A stretch of 64,000 nt of DNA from Dermabacter sp. p3-SID358 (lineage in GTDB: Bacteria > Actinomycetota > Actinomycetes > Actinomycetales > Dermabacteraceae), in the NCBI RefSeq assembly GCF_025147465.1, contig NZ_JALXOZ010000002.1, positions 62,001 to 126,000 on the forward strand, given 5' to 3'. How positions within the stretch are numbered: position 1 is the stretch's first letter; every line of letters starts with the position of its first letter. Position numbers and translations under genes: made by a program. This document shows, one piece after another, positions 1 through 8,277 of the stretch. The notes beneath the pieces are model-generated. The model made no database searches. It saw nothing but the letters and a program-made list of their open reading frames with translations, and was not told the DNA's origin.

Positions 1-291
1 GTAGTGGTTGTACACGGCAACGGAAAGGGCACGCTTCGCGGTTTCTTGGCCCACGATGTGGGTCTCAAGGAAATCAAAGATCTCGTTGGGCTTCGGAAGC
101 TCAAACTCCTTCGCCTGCTCTTCCTTCTTCTCTGCGGCCTCGGTTTCCTCAGCAATGATCTCGTTGCACAGTTCGATGCATTCTTCGCAGATGTACACGT
201 GAGGACCGGAGATCAGCCGCTCGACCTGCTTTTGCGACTTGCCGCAGAACGAGCACTTGTAGATCTCGCTCGAGTCACCAATCTGTGCCAT
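1..291 (-). CDS. clpX: ATP-dependent Clp protease ATP-binding subunit ClpX (N-terminal part, cut by window edge)
   Basis: ClpX is the AAA+ unfoldase that recognises substrates and feeds them to the ClpP chamber. Only the first 97 codons are present; the gene runs off the left edge. The protein begins [17 protein letters not shown] and carries the N-terminal C4 zinc-binding domain, with Cys pairs near residues 13/16 and 35/38 (CSFC and CEEC). The start of the AAA+ module follows ([11 protein letters not shown], close to Walker A in ClpX). The ATG at 289-291 is preceded by a GGAGGA-type ribosome binding site. It lies downstream of clpP2 on the same strand, the usual actinobacterial clpP1-clpP2-clpX order. 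The identification is firm; completeness cannot be judged. Confidence 0.95.
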   Translation of the reverse strand, partial: MAQIGDSSEIYKCSFCGKSQKQVERLISGPHVYICEECIELCNEIIAEETEAAEKKEEQAKEFELPKPNEIFDFLETHIVGQETAKRALSVAVYNHY

Positions 292-358
292 GGAGGAGGA
301 GTCCTTCCCGGGGAAGTTTTCGGGCCCTTGCCACACTAGCGGCAGTGAGGCAGCGAAA

Positions 359-405
359 CGGGGAGGCGCACCAGCGACTGTGTGTCGCTGTGTCGCACCT
401 CCCCG
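359..405. other. Long imperfect hairpin between clpP2 and clpX
   Basis: CGGGGAGG at 359-366 pairs with CCTCCCCG at 398-405, and an inner AGCGAC/GTCGCT arm continues the stem. There is no T-run on the minus strand, so it is more likely an mRNA-stability or attenuating structure between clpP2 and clpX than a simple terminator. Function is inferred. Confidence 0.45.
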
Positions 406-428
406 AGTGGTTCACGCGTGTGCCGCGC

Positions 429-1085
429 TTACTGGCCGATCTGGTCCTGCTCACTGCGGCGTGCGAGAACCTGGTCGATCAGGCCGTACTCGAGCGCCCC
501 CTGCGCGGTGAGGATCTTGTCGCGCTCGATGTCGCGGTGGATCTCGCCGCGGTCGCGGCCCGAGTGGTGCGCGAGGGTGTCCTCGAGCCACTCGCGCATG
601 CGGAGAATCTCGTTGGCCTGGATCTCGATATCCGAAGCCTGACCGCCGCCCTGGCCGCCCATCGCCGGCTGGTGGATGAGGATGCGCGCGTTCGGAAGGG
701 CGAGGCGCTTGCCTGGGGCTCCGGCCGCGAGCAGAACAGCCGCAGCTGAAGCAGCCTGCCCGAGGCACACGGTCGTGACATCGGGCTTGATGTACTGCAT
801 CGTGTCGTAGATCGCCGTGAGAGCCGTAAACGAGCCTCCCGGGCTGTTGATGTAGAGCGTGATGTCGCGATCCGGATCCTGCGACTCGAGCACGAGCAGC
901 TGCGCCATCACGTCGTCAGCCGAGGCGTCGTCCACCTGCACGCCGAGGAAGATAATGCGATCTTCGAACAGCTTCGCGTACGGATCCTGGCGCTTGAAGC
1001 CGTAGGCGGTGCGCTCTTCGTACGTGGGCAGCACGTAGCGTGAGCTCGGCATGTGGCCGGCTTTCATGGAGGGCTCAAAAGTCAT
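429..1085 (-). CDS. clpP2: ATP-dependent Clp protease proteolytic subunit ClpP2
   Basis: Serine peptidase of family S14, forming the proteolytic chamber used by ClpX or ClpC. The catalytic Ser113 sits in GQAASAA, His138 in ILIHQP, and the Asp in the DIERD segment; the YINSPGGS oxyanion motif is at about 78-85. The 218 residues include an actinobacterial ClpP2-type N-terminal leader; internal Met7 or Met12 are alternative starts or processing points. It lies 26 bp downstream of clpP1, so the pair is probably co-transcribed. In mycobacteria and Corynebacterium, ClpP1 and ClpP2 form mixed rings; the same is likely here but inferred. Confidence 0.95.
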   Translation of the reverse strand: MTFEPSMKAGHMPSSRYVLPTYEERTAYGFKRQDPYAKLFEDRIIFLGVQVDDASADDVMAQLLVLESQDPDRDITLYINSPGGSFTALTAIYDTMQYIKPDVTTVCLGQAASAAAVLLAAGAPGKRLALPNARILIHQPAMGGQGGGQASDIEIQANEILRMREWLEDTLAHHSGRDRGEIHRDIERDKILTAQGALEYGLIDQVLARRSEQDQIGQ

Positions 1086-1111
1086 GGGTGTACTCCTTCA
1101 GTTTCGCCGCG

Positions 1112-1729
1112 TCAGTTCTCGTCCATGCCGCCGTCGCCGGTCACGTCGCCAGCGGCCGACACGATTCGGTCGATGAAGCCGTACTCGAGAGCTTCGGGGG
1201 CGGTGAACCAGTGGTCGCGGTCGCCGTCGGCAATGATTTGTTCGACGCTCTTGCCGGTCTGCTGGGCCGTGATCTCGGCCATCTGCTGCTTCATCGAGAG
1301 GATCAGATCGGCCTGGATCTTGATTTCCGAAGCGGTGCCGCCGAGGCCGCCGAGCGGCTGGTGCATGAGGATGCGCGTGTGCGGCGTCGCAAAGCGCTTG
1401 CCGGGCGTTCCCGAGCTCAGCAGGAACTGCCCCATCGAGGCGGCCATGCCCATCGCAACCGTGACGACATCGGGCTTGATGTACTGCATCGTGTCGTAAA
1501 TGGCCATGCCCGCCGTGATCGAACCGCCGGGGCTGTTGATGTAAAGGAAGATGTCCTTATCGGGATCTTCCGCGGCCAGCAGGAGCAGCTTCGCGCAGAT
1601 CGCGTTCGCGTTATCGTCGCGAACATCCGAGCCGAGCCACACGATGCGCTCGCGCAGAAGCCGCTGGTACACGTTGTCGTCGAGGCCAAGCGGCATTTCA
1701 CCGGCCGCGTTCACGCTGTGCTGAGTCAC
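1112..1729 (-). CDS. clpP1: ATP-dependent Clp protease proteolytic subunit ClpP1
   Basis: Second S14 peptidase of the pair. Ser98 lies in GMAASMG and His123 in ILMHQP, with YINSPGGS at 63-70. I place the start at the GTG at 1727-1729 because AAGGAG precedes it by 6 bases and the product (205 aa) then has normal family length. The open frame extends to 1855, but that extra segment does not resemble ClpP. First gene of a clpP1-clpP2 unit leading into clpX. A ClgR-like site lies 72-86 bases upstream. Confidence 0.94.
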   Translation of the reverse strand: MTQHSVNAAGEMPLGLDDNVYQRLLRERIVWLGSDVRDDNANAICAKLLLLAAEDPDKDIFLYINSPGGSITAGMAIYDTMQYIKPDVVTVAMGMAASMGQFLLSSGTPGKRFATPHTRILMHQPLGGLGGTASEIKIQADLILSMKQQMAEITAQQTGKSVEQIIADGDRDHWFTAPEALEYGFIDRIVSAAGDVTGDGGMDEN

Positions 1730-1800
1730 GGTGCACTCCTTGTCACTTGAGGTTTCGTACCCCTCAACCTTAGCGACCGTGAGGGGCCTTGGCGGCCCTG

Positions 1801-1815
1801 TTCGCCAGGGGCGCA
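1801..1815. promoter_or_regulatory. Candidate ClgR-type operator upstream of clpP1
   Basis: TTCGCCAGGGGCGCA matches the CGC-N5-GCG core known for ClgR boxes upstream of clp genes in Corynebacterium and Streptomyces, with one mismatch in the spacer preference. It lies 72-86 bases before the clpP1 GTG. Assignment is by pattern and position only. Confidence 0.35.
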
Positions 1816-1833
1816 GTTCCGACGCTTGCTGTG

Positions 1834-3081
1834 CTAGAGCCGCGGCTGGGACCACAGCACGCCGCCGCTTGCGTCACGTATGGTGGCGCGGGGGCTTTCG
1901 TCGAGAGTGATCTCGACGTCGAGGAAGCGTTCTCCCCCATGCTCGTGGGCGCGATACGTCATCTTCTCGTTCGCGATGTCGACAACCTCGGTGCGGGCCG
2001 TGACGAGCCACGGGTGCGCGCGGCGCACGCCGATGAGCCCTGCAATCGCATCGCGCGTCGCGGGGCCCTCGCCGAAGAAGTCGCTCGGGGAATCGGGGAA
2101 GGCCTGGCGCACGTCGTCGTCTCCGCCAATGCGCTCCTCCTTGATGCCACGGAAGGCCTGTTCATCGCCGTAATAGAGGGCTGGCATTCCACCGAGCGTG
2201 TAGAGGATCGCGTGGGCCGTGAGCGCGCCATCGGCGCCGAGCACGCTCGCGATGCGGCTCGTGTCGTGATTACCCACGAAGGTGAGCGGAACGAAATGCT
2301 CAAGAAACGTGTTGTGGCGGCCGAGAGTCCACTCGAGCTCGAACAGGTTCTCTTCCTCGATACTCGAATAGATCGCCTTCCATAGCTCGTACTCGGTCAC
2401 GGAATCGACTCCCGATTCACGCACGAATTCGGCGTAGTCGCCGTGGATGATCTCCGCAAAGAAGAAGACCTCAGGGAAATCTCGGCGGAGGTCGGGGATG
2501 ATCGCGTTCCAAAAACTTGTGGGCACGGAATAGGCGGCATCAAGGCGCCAGCCGTCGATTCCCCGTTCGAGCCAGGAACGCATCACGTGGGCGACCCGCT
2601 CGCGAGCGGCGGCGCTTTCGTGATTGAAGCGAGCAAGCTCCCCGTGCCCCTCCCACACGCGAGGTGCCGGGCCGCCACTTGCCTCCATATCGATATCGAA
2701 TTCGCGATCGTTCGCCTTCTCGCCGGGGCTTTCAAGCTCACGAAGAAGCGGCGCAAAATCAGTCGAGACGTGCGAAAACACGCCGTCGAGAAGCACGCGG
2801 ATCCCCCGTTTTTTGCACGCTGAGAGAAAGCGGCCGAAGGCAGCATCATCACCGAGCCGCGGGTCGATTTTCAGGTAGTCAAGAGTGTCGTAGCCGTGGG
2901 TCTTCGAGGCAAAGATCGGGCCGAGCACGATCCCGTTGAGGCCAAGCTCCTGCACGTAGTCGAGCCAGCCGGTGAGGTGATCGAGCCCCCGGCCGGTGCG
3001 TGAATCACCTTCGCGGATCGGGGCGTCGGTGAAACCGAGCGGGTATACGTGCCACCACAGGGCGTGATCAATCCAAGCCAT
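1834..3081 (-). CDS. GH13 alpha-amylase-family glycoside hydrolase
   Basis: A 415-residue (beta/alpha)8-barrel enzyme expected to cleave or transfer alpha-glucosidic bonds in the cytoplasm; no signal peptide is visible. The conserved GH13 regions are recognisable: region [11 protein letters not shown] (97-106), region [11 protein letters not shown] with nucleophile Asp181, region III FFFAEII with acid/base Glu210, and region [11 protein letters not shown] with Asp273. The ATG at 3079-3081 follows a GGAGGAGGAG site; the frame extends upstream into tig but that part is a shadow. The protein is short for a classical alpha-amylase and lacks accessory beta-domains, so cyclomaltodextrinase- or oligoglucosidase-like activity is possible. 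Substrate cannot be read from the sequence. Confidence 0.88.
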   Translation of the reverse strand: MAWIDHALWWHVYPLGFTDAPIREGDSRTGRGLDHLTGWLDYVQELGLNGIVLGPIFASKTHGYDTLDYLKIDPRLGDDAAFGRFLSACKKRGIRVLLDGVFSHVSTDFAPLLRELESPGEKANDREFDIDMEASGGPAPRVWEGHGELARFNHESAAARERVAHVMRSWLERGIDGWRLDAAYSVPTSFWNAIIPDLRRDFPEVFFFAEIIHGDYAEFVRESGVDSVTEYELWKAIYSSIEEENLFELEWTLGRHNTFLEHFVPLTFVGNHDTSRIASVLGADGALTAHAILYTLGGMPALYYGDEQAFRGIKEERIGGDDDVRQAFPDSPSDFFGEGPATRDAIAGLIGVRRAHPWLVTARTEVVDIANEKMTYRAHEHGGERFLDVEITLDESPRATIRDASGGVLWSQPRL

Positions 3082-3114
3082 GATGTGCTCCTCCTCCGCG
3101 CGGCTCCGCGCGCT

Positions 3115-3161
3115 ATTAAAAGAGTAGCGGCCCCCCCACCGCTTGCGCGGAGAGGGGCCGC
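3115..3161 (-). terminator. Rho-independent terminator of tig
   Basis: On the minus strand GCGGCCCCTCTCCGC, loop GCAA and a near-complementary GC-rich arm form a stem of about 15 bp, followed by TACTCTTTT. It lies 21 bases downstream of the trigger-factor stop. Confidence 0.7.
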
Positions 3162-3181
3162 CCCGTGGGGAAGGTGCGAGA

Positions 3182-4684
3182 CTACTTGTCTTCGCCCTTG
3201 TCCTCGTTCTTCTCTGCAGCCTTCTTCGTGGTCGCCTTCTTCGCCGGAGCCTTCTTGGCAGGTGCCTTCTTGGCGGCCGGCTTCTTCTCGGCAGTCTTCT
3301 TTTCCGCGGTCTTCTTCGCCGCGGGCTTCTTTGCAGCAGCCTTCTTCGCGGGGGCCTTCTTCTTGCCCTCGTCCTTGGCGTCCTCGTCGGCTGAGGAAGC
3401 GTCGGACTCCTCACCCTTCGAAAGGCCCAGGTCGAGAACCTTGCCCTCGCTCGACTTGACCGTCACCTCGGCAAGCGCGTCGTCAAGAGCCTTCGAGCGC
3501 TGCACCTCAGCGAAGATCTGCTCGAGCTGACCACCCTGCGCGACAGCCTGGAGGAAGGTGTTCGGGTCCATGCCGTACTGCGCGGCCATCTGGGACACGA
3601 AGCCCATGAGGTCTTCCTGGCCCACCTCGACCTGGCGCGTTTCGAGGATTGCATCGAGGAGGAACTGCGCACGGATCGCCTTGACCGTGTCGTCCTTGAT
3701 CTCCTCGCCGTGAGGATCATCAGCGTTCTTGCCCTCGTTCTCGAGGTGCGCCTCGATCTCGTCCTTGACGAGCTGCTCGGGAACCTCGATCTCGATGTCC
3801 TCGAGGAGCTTTTCGAGCAGAGCGTTGCGGGCAAGCGCCACGCGGTTGCCCTCGGCATCCTTCTCCGCCTGGGCCTTGAGGTCAGCCTTGAGCTCGTCGA
3901 TCGTGTCGAACTCCGACGCGAGCTCGGCGAACTCGTCGTCGGCCTCCGGGAGCTCACGCACCTTCACGCTCTGCGCGGTCACGGTGATCTGTGCTTCCTC
4001 ACCAGCGCGGTCGCCACCGGCAAGCTTCGAGGTGAAGGTCGTGGTCTCGCCGGCCGAAAGGCCGATCAGTGCTTCGTCGAGGCCTTCGAGCATGTTTCCC
4101 TCGCCGATGTTGTACGAGACGCCCTCAACGGTGTCGATCTCTTCATCGTCGATCTTTGCGACCATGTCGATCGACACGAAGTCGCCATCTTCAGCCGGGC
4201 GATCAACGCCCTTGAGGGTGCCGAAGCGCTCGCGAAGCGCGGTGAGGCGCACGTCAACGGCGTCGTCGTCTACGGCGGGCTCCTCGATCTCAACCTCGAG
4301 GTTGTCGAAGGAGGGCAGCTCGATCTCGGGGCGCACATCCTGCTCAACGACGAACACGAGGTTGCCTTCTTCCGAACCATCAAGGCCGGGAACTTCCGTA
4401 ACCTCAACCTCGGGGCGGCCCGCCGGCTTGAGTTCAGCCTCGGCGGCGGCCTGCTGGTAATAGCCGGGAAGCGCGTCGTTCACGGCCTCCTGGATAATCA
4501 TGGGCTTGCCAAAGCGCTGTTCGATGAGCGACGTGGGAACCTTGCCCTTACGGAAGCCTGGAAGCTGCACATCCTTGGCAATCTTCTTGGCGGCCTGATC
4601 GATTGCGGGCTTCAGTTCCTCGAAAGGAACCTCAACGTTCAGCTTCACGCGCGTGGCGCTCAGCTTCTCGACTGCAGTCTTCAC
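3182..4684 (-). CDS. tig: Trigger factor (ribosome-associated chaperone/PPIase) with basic C-terminal tail
   Basis: Trigger factor binds nascent chains at the ribosome exit and has peptidyl-prolyl isomerase activity. The N-terminal ribosome-binding motif GFRKGK is at residues 43-48, followed by an FKBP-like domain (about 155-245) and the alpha-helical chaperone domain. The last ~60 residues are a low-complexity tail of KKxA/PAKK repeats, like the tail of bacterial histone H1-like proteins. Total 500 aa is longer than the usual 430-470. The start is taken as GTG at 4682-4684 (product begins MKTAVEKLSATRV, the family start), 8 bases after GAGGAG; a TTG two codons earlier is possible. Confidence 0.95.
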   Translation of the reverse strand: MKTAVEKLSATRVKLNVEVPFEELKPAIDQAAKKIAKDVQLPGFRKGKVPTSLIEQRFGKPMIIQEAVNDALPGYYQQAAAEAELKPAGRPEVEVTEVPGLDGSEEGNLVFVVEQDVRPEIELPSFDNLEVEIEEPAVDDDAVDVRLTALRERFGTLKGVDRPAEDGDFVSIDMVAKIDDEEIDTVEGVSYNIGEGNMLEGLDEALIGLSAGETTTFTSKLAGGDRAGEEAQITVTAQSVKVRELPEADDEFAELASEFDTIDELKADLKAQAEKDAEGNRVALARNALLEKLLEDIEIEVPEQLVKDEIEAHLENEGKNADDPHGEEIKDDTVKAIRAQFLLDAILETRQVEVGQEDLMGFVSQMAAQYGMDPNTFLQAVAQGGQLEQIFAEVQRSKALDDALAEVTVKSSEGKVLDLGLSKGEESDASSADEDAKDEGKKKAPAKKAAAKKPAAKKTAEKKTAEKKPAAKKAPAKKAPAKKATTKKAAEKNEDKGEDK

Positions 4685-4762
4685 GTGCAAGTCTCCTCGT
4701 AGTAGTTCTCGTATTTCAAAGTCGGTAACCGGGGCGGGGCCAGCGAGGCCGCCCCTGCGACG

Positions 4763-4836
4763 TCGGGATGACAGGATTTGAACCTGCGACCTTCCGCTCC
4801 CAAAGCGGACGCTCTACCAAGCTGAGCTACATCCCG
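4763..4836 (-). tRNA. tRNA-Pro (anticodon TGG)
   Basis: Read on the minus strand, CGGGATG pairs with CATCCCG as a 7-bp acceptor stem with discriminator A. The anticodon stem CCGC/GCGG encloses loop TTTGGGA, giving anticodon TGG. The T-arm carries GGTTCAAATCC. No CCA is encoded. Confidence 0.95.
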
Positions 4837-5036
4837 GTGGTGCACCACGGCCGAGACCATTCGGGCCGCGAATACCGTTATGGCAACCCCGCCAAGTTTA
4901 CCCGGCCCCGCGCGACGGCGCTGCGGCATCACTTGTACGATGTGACGAGATGCATGTATCGCCGCGCCCACGCTCGTCTTGGGACACGGCGCGGCATGTG
5001 GCAAGATGGATCCCTGAAGTGCTTCGAGCGCTTCGC

Positions 5037-5110
5037 GCGGGTGTAGCTCAATGGTAGAGCCTCAGTCTTCCAAACTGATTACGCGGGTTCGATTCCCGTC
5101 ACCCGCTCCA
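5037..5110 (+). tRNA. tRNA-Gly (anticodon TCC)
   Basis: Acceptor stem GCGGGTG/CACCCGC, anticodon stem CAGT/ACTG around CTTCCAA (anticodon TCC) and T-loop GGTTCGATTCC are intact. The 3' CCA is genomically encoded at 5108-5110. The 200 bp between this gene and tRNA-Pro holds no other gene I can see. Confidence 0.95.
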
Positions 5111-5230
5111 TTTCCGAATTGCATAGAGGTTGTGGGGGTTTCAACCGCCGGCGGTGCGCCTGGATCGCTCGCCTCCCCGCCTGCTCCCCCTCTTCCCCTT
5201 CCCGCATTGACGTAGCGAAACGGACGTAAC

Positions 5231-5863
5231 TCACGGGCTTATTCGTTGACCCACGGGCGCATACTCGGGCAGCACGCGATACAGCCACGCAGCCCCACTC
5301 CACAGGAGGCCCGTAGTGAGAAGCGCCGCCCACCCCACCGGCAGCGCGAGCGTCACGAGCGACACGAGAAGCGGCGCCGAAAGCCGCCCCGCACCCATGA
5401 GAGTGTTCCACCGCGCGAGGTCGCGTGTGCGCGTCGCGGTATTCGAAAGATCGATGCCAAGAGTCATCATGATCCCCGAGCCCAGACCGTTGCCGATTCC
5501 TGCAACGATCTGCGCGACGAGCAGAACCGCGAAACCAGCACCACCAGCAGAAAGGCCCGCCGGGCCGATCGCGAAGGGTGCCGCAAGCGCGAAACCGAGG
5601 CCGAAAATACTCATGCACGGCACGATCGCCGCGGCCCTCCCCCACCGGTCCATGATCACGCCCGCGGGATAAAACAGCAGGATCTCGATCGCGGCGGCAA
5701 TGCCAAAAATGAGCGTGACGTCCTTCTCCGTGAGGTGCATGAGCACCGCCATGAGCGGAACGATGATCGGCCGGTTCGTGCGCGCCGCAGCAAGCGGGAG
5801 CACCCCAAGCGCCACGCGCAGCATGTCCCGAAACGTCAGTTGGCGCCCGAGTGCACCGGTCAC
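5231..5863 (-). CDS. MFS transporter, C-terminal half-gene
   Basis: 210 residues forming about six transmembrane helices, with an MFS motif-A-like loop GVIMDRWGR near the expected cytoplasmic turn. Alone it is only the second half of a 12-helix transporter. Its GTG start overlaps the stop of the preceding N-terminal half (GTGA), so the halves are likely translationally coupled; alternatively one gene has been split by a frameshift in the linker. Substrate unknown. Confidence 0.75.
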   Translation of the reverse strand: MTGALGRQLTFRDMLRVALGVLPLAAARTNRPIIVPLMAVLMHLTEKDVTLIFGIAAAIEILLFYPAGVIMDRWGRAAAIVPCMSIFGLGFALAAPFAIGPAGLSAGGAGFAVLLVAQIVAGIGNGLGSGIMMTLGIDLSNTATRTRDLARWNTLMGAGRLSAPLLVSLVTLALPVGWAALLTTGLLWSGAAWLYRVLPEYAPVGQRISP

Positions 5864-6657
5864 GGTTGCGGGTTCGCTTGGGTGTTTCGCGGGTTTGTCA
5901 TGACCTCAGACAGGTGTTTCGCGGGTTTGCTTGGGTCTTTCGCAGGATTCACCTGGTCTTTTTCAGGTCCGACGGTTGCCGAGCGAGCGTCGGACCCCAC
6001 CTTTTCGCGCGGTGCATCGCCTTCAAGCATGCGTGCCCATACGCACCACACCGCGATCACAACAAGCAGGGCGTACAGGTGGAACACCCACGATGCGTGC
6101 CCCATCCACAGCACGGCGGAGGAGAGCAGGGGGCCGAGGATCTCGCCGATGCGCACCGCGCCGCCGAAGGAGGTCATGCCCCGGGCACGCACGCGCGGCG
6201 GAAGATGTGTGCCGAGGTAGGCCTGGCGACCGAGGTTCCACACGATCATGCAGGCGCCCTGCACCACGAGCGCGAATACCAGCACCATCCGGTGCCACGG
6301 CGCCGCGGAGCCGGAGAGCGCTTCACCCACGACGACGCCGAGACCCACGTTGAGGACGACAAGTAGCACTCCGGTCGCGAGAATCGCACGCCGCTCCCCC
6401 ACGCGTGCCATGAGCCTTCCCGCAGGGACCGTGCCCACAACGGAAAGGATTCCGGCAATGAGGCCGAGAGCGGCGGCTCCCGAGACCGAAAACCCCATGC
6501 GGATTGCGATAAGCGGCAAGATCGGCAAGATCGCGGCGTTTCCCGAGAATTGCAGTGCCGTTGGAACATAGACGGGGAGGATGAGCGGCCTGAGTGCAGC
6601 GGTGGCCTCGGAGCGAGCACCGCCGAGGTGCGATTCGCGAGGCTGGTTTCTCGCCAC
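5860..6657 (-). CDS. MFS transporter, N-terminal half-gene with repeat-rich linker
   Basis: Residues about 20-210 form six hydrophobic helices, with motif A (GRLMARVGERR) between helices 2 and 3 as in 12-helix MFS permeases. The final ~55 residues are a hydrophilic Pro/Lys/Asn-rich tail encoded by imperfect repeats and one copy of the GGTCCGACG palindrome (peptide GSDARSATVGP). The GTG start at 6655-6657 is chosen because AAGGAG precedes it by 5 bases; the frame is open further upstream without MFS character. The stop overlaps the start of the C-terminal half. Function as an efflux or uptake carrier is inferred. Confidence 0.75.
   Translation of the reverse strand: MARNQPRESHLGGARSEATAALRPLILPVYVPTALQFSGNAAILPILPLIAIRMGFSVSGAAALGLIAGILSVVGTVPAGRLMARVGERRAILATGVLLVVLNVGLGVVVGEALSGSAAPWHRMVLVFALVVQGACMIVWNLGRQAYLGTHLPPRVRARGMTSFGGAVRIGEILGPLLSSAVLWMGHASWVFHLYALLVVIAVWCVWARMLEGDAPREKVGSDARSATVGPEKDQVNPAKDPSKPAKHLSEVMTNPRNTQANPQP
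5881..5929. repeat. 17-bp direct repeat in the split MFS linker
   Basis: GGTGTTTCGCGGGTTTG occurs at 5881-5897 and again at 5913-5929, with further degenerate copies to about 5950. It encodes the low-complexity tail of the N-terminal MFS half. Confidence 0.75.
5966..5996. repeat. Palindromic GGTCCGACG element inside the MFS coding sequence
   Basis: Perfect 9-bp arms GGTCCGACG (5966-5974) and CGTCGGACC (5988-5996) around a 13-base loop starting GTTGCC. It lies in frame in the hydrophilic linker of the N-terminal MFS half. Confidence 0.85.
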
Positions 6658-6754
6658 GCCGTCTCCTTCAATAGACTCGCCACGACGCGGCCTCTCGCGC
6701 CGTAGCCCACACGCGTCCCGCCCGCGCGGTCCGCCCGCGCAGAAAGATTCTGCC

Positions 6755-7438
6755 ATGCGCACACAAGAGCCCCGCGAAAGTCTCACGATCGTCGATGCCG
6801 CGAGCGCGCTCGGCGATGCCCTCGTGAGCGAGGCCTACCTTGCTCTGCGCGACGCCGGCGAGGTAAAAGCGCTGAGCGCACAGCCGGATCGCCTCACGCG
6901 CTTCTCTCGCGCGATCACCTACGAGGCAATCCCCGAGAGCCTCGAAGATTACGCCAAAGCCCTTACCGACACGAGCAGCCTGTTCCTCGTGATCGAGGAG
7001 CACGTGGAAGCCGAGGCTCTCGCGGTCGAAACGATCCGCGCAATGCGGCGCGCGGGCGTGAGCCGACTCATCGCGGCCGCCCCTCTCGATGCTCTCGGCT
7101 ACACCGTGAACGGCGTGCGCGATACCGAAGCCCCGCGCCGGGAACACTCCCTCACTGAGAGAGCGAAGAAGGCGTGGGCAAACGTCGGAACCCCGAACCC
7201 AGCTCTGCTCGCCGCCCGCCGCGCAATCGAGCTCGTGCGTTGCTCGGGCCTTGAAACCACGCTGCTCCTGCACCCACCGATCCTCGTGGCGCCCGGGCCC
7301 GCACCCGTCACGCGCACGCCAGCCTCCTATGCGCCCACCGCAAGCGCCGATATCGGCGCCGCAAATGCCGCCCGCTCGATCCTCGCCGCCCGAATGCCCA
7401 CGTCAATCGGCGCCGAAGACGTGCTGAGCGAAAGCTAG
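6755..7438 (+). CDS. Rossmann-like NAD(P)-binding protein, uncharacterised
   Basis: 227 residues, divergent from the MFS genes. The pattern ASALGDALVSEAYLALRDAGEVKALS, then LEDYAKALTDTSSLFLVIEEH, then AMRRAGVSRLIAAAPL resembles the beta-alpha-beta layout of NmrA/atypical short-chain dehydrogenase proteins, but the canonical GxxGxxG is eroded (ALGDAL). The ATG at 6755 is chosen because coding character begins there; the frame is open for 58 more codons upstream across the divergent promoter region. The C-terminal 70 residues are Ala/Pro-rich. Function not assigned; an enzymatic role is doubtful. Confidence 0.55.
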   Translation: MRTQEPRESLTIVDAASALGDALVSEAYLALRDAGEVKALSAQPDRLTRFSRAITYEAIPESLEDYAKALTDTSSLFLVIEEHVEAEALAVETIRAMRRAGVSRLIAAAPLDALGYTVNGVRDTEAPRREHSLTERAKKAWANVGTPNPALLAARRAIELVRCSGLETTLLLHPPILVAPGPAPVTRTPASYAPTASADIGAANAARSILAARMPTSIGAEDVLSES

Positions 7439-7518
7439 GCCGAGAGAAAACTCAAAAAGACTGACCACGCCCGGAGACTATGCAGCGCTATCCAGGCCCA
7501 GCCCCCTATCGTGGTGTC

Positions 7519-8277
7519 GTGACTGAGAACGCGACGAACGCTCCCCAGAATCTTCCAGGCGCCGCTTCCTTCAACGCGGCCGGCTTTGACGCCTACCTCT
7601 TCGACCTCGACGGTGTCGTGACCCCCACCGCCGACGTGCACATGCGAGCGTGGTCCCGCATGTTCAACCAGGTGCTCGTGAACTATGAGGGCCAGGCAAA
7701 ATACACCGACATGGACTATTTCACGTACGTGGACGGCAAACCTCGCTACGACGGCGTGAGGAGCTTCCTCGCCTCACGCGGCATCGAACTTCCCGAGGGC
7801 GCCCCCGACGACGCTCCCGCGGCTTCGACCGTGTGTGGCCTCGGCAATCGCAAGAACGCGCTCGTCCTCGAAATCCTCGAAAAGGAGGGCGTGGAACCAT
7901 ACCCGGGAACGCTCGCCTTTCTCGACTCGCTGCCCGCGACCGCGAAGGTCGCGATCGTCTCGAGTTCGAAGAACGCCCGCACCGTGCTGAAGGCCGCGGG
8001 GCTCCTCGATCGCTTCGAAGAGATCGTGGATGGCAACGTCGCCGCCGAGAACAAGATCCCCGGCAAGCCTGCCCCCGATACCTACCTCTACGGCGCAAAG
8101 CTCGTGGGAGTGCCCGCTGAAAAAGCCGTCGTCCTTGAAGACGCGACGAGCGGCGTCCAGGCCGGAGCCGCCGGCAACTTCGGCGCCGTGATCGGCGTGA
8201 ATCGCGGCGTGGGCAAGGAGGCACTCGCCCAGGCCGGCGCCACCATCGTTGTCGACGATCTGAAGGAGCTGGCATGA
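7519..8277 (+). CDS. pgmB: Beta-phosphoglucomutase (HAD superfamily)
   Basis: Interconverts beta-glucose 1-phosphate and glucose 6-phosphate. The HAD motif I FDLDGVVT (nucleophile and acid Asp), motif II IVSSSKNA, the conserved Lys in NKIPGKPAPD and motif III VVLEDATSGVQAG are all visible. About 252 residues. I favour the GTG at 7519 (MTENATNA...); no strong ribosome binding site is seen, and an ATG at 7480 is possible. It overlaps the next gene by four bases, and the GH65 phosphorylase there makes its substrate, so the pair forms one catabolic unit for an alpha-glucosyl disaccharide. Confidence 0.9.
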   Translation: MTENATNAPQNLPGAASFNAAGFDAYLFDLDGVVTPTADVHMRAWSRMFNQVLVNYEGQAKYTDMDYFTYVDGKPRYDGVRSFLASRGIELPEGAPDDAPAASTVCGLGNRKNALVLEILEKEGVEPYPGTLAFLDSLPATAKVAIVSSSKNARTVLKAAGLLDRFEEIVDGNVAAENKIPGKPAPDTYLYGAKLVGVPAEKAVVLEDATSGVQAGAAGNFGAVIGVNRGVGKEALAQAGATIVVDDLKELA

